64,000 nucleotides of DNA, taken from assembly GCA_041389495.1 (NCBI GenBank), contig JAWKRT010000003.1, positions 372,001 through 436,000 on the forward strand, read 5' to 3'. How positions within the stretch are numbered: the stretch's first letter is position 1; every line of letters begins with the position of its first letter. This DNA is from Myxococcota bacterium (GTDB lineage: Bacteria > Myxococcota_A > UBA9160 > UBA4427). A program made the position numbers and the translations under genes. The notes under the pieces are model-generated. The model searched no databases. It was not told the DNA's origin and worked only from the letters and a program-made list of their open reading frames with translations. Below are positions 63,731 through 64,000 of this stretch, in pieces.

Positions 63731-64000
63731 ATGGCGACTCGAGCGAAGCGCGCGACGAGCGCGAAGGCGCGCGGGCCCGGCGCGGGCTTCGCGGTGCCGG
63801 GCTTCCGGGCGGCCGGCATCCACTGCGGCATCAAGGCGAAGACGCGCGATCTCGCGCTCGTCGCGAGCGACGTGCCCGCGACCGTCGCGGGCGTGTTCAC
63901 CACCTCGACGGTCGTCGGCGCGCCGGTGGCCTGGTGCCGCGAGCGCGTGAAGAAAGGCGTCGCGCGCGCGCTCGTCGTGAATTCGGGCGTCTCGAACGTC
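63731..64000 (+). CDS. argJ: Glutamate N-acetyltransferase ArgJ, N-terminal part (cut by window end)
   Basis: Ninety codons are visible and the frame stays open to the window end. After a basic start, PGFRAAGIHCGIKAKTRDLAL and VAGVFTTSTVVGAPV match ArgJ, and ALVVNSGVSN stands where NSGNAN is usual. ArgJ transfers acetyl from N-acetylornithine to glutamate in arginine synthesis. ATG 63731 follows GGAGGGGGGACG. Self-cleavage residues lie outside the window. Confidence 0.88.
   Translation, partial: MATRAKRATSAKARGPGAGFAVPGFRAAGIHCGIKAKTRDLALVASDVPATVAGVFTTSTVVGAPVAWCRERVKKGVARALVVNSGVSNV

Overview
This is a chromosomal stretch of a very GC-rich Gram-negative bacterium (visibly above 70% GC; my estimate by eye). 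It has P- and L-ring genes (flgI, flgH), a TonB-dependent receptor, a lipoprotein-type FlgH, and CsrA paired with FliW. Flagellar control appears to rest on sigma-54. This mix points to a deltaproteobacterial-type lineage (Myxococcota, Desulfobacterota or Binatota relatives), but I cannot name a taxon.

About 47.6 kb is one nearly complete flagellar island in which all but one gene read rightward. (1) 1-11634: the end of motB, a sigma-54 activator, fliL-fliM-fliN, a joined fliO-fliP frame, fliQ, fliR, flhB, flhA, flhF, flhG and a small charged protein. (2) 11837-20123: flgF, flgG, flgA, flgH, flgI, a rod-binding flgJ, flgN, flgK, flgL, csrA, fliW. (3) 20096-21259, minus strand: a GNAT acetyltransferase. 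(4) 21694-24788: fliC, fliD, fliS and a fliT-like chaperone. (5) 25021-30365: a flagellin-glycosylation operon (pseB-like dehydratase, GH57-like protein, Maf glycosyltransferase). (6) 30582-35749: an operon of an unknown protein, a PilZ protein, a periplasmic helical-repeat protein, a kinase remnant and a catalytically dead sigma-54 activator homologue. (7) 35922-46520: flgB, flgC, fliE-fliJ, motE, fliK, flgD, flgE, followed by a CBS-GGDEF protein.

Five operons (2, 4, 5, 6, 7) have near-perfect sigma-54 -24/-12 promoters. All five also carry a shared 17-bp element (consensus CGCGTTTCGATCTGCAC) 50-165 bp upstream, a strong candidate for the flagellar enhancer site. No fliA (sigma-28) or flgM is present in the window. 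The fliC leader carries a hairpin with AAGGA in its loop and another AAGGA in the Shine-Dalgarno, which fits CsrA repression relieved by FliW. The flagellar regulators are unusual: the first activator has Glu at the phospho-acceptor position, and the second has lost the Walker A lysine and the whole GAFTGA loop.

From 47.6 kb to the end the content is general: a DUF3604 protein, a TonB receptor with a small His/Cys protein, an SCP2-domain protein, tRNA-Asp(GTC), a response regulator-GGDEF protein, rarA, nadK, recN, an FHA protein, an M23 peptidase, secA and the start of argJ. I see no insertion sequence, prophage, CRISPR array or rRNA.
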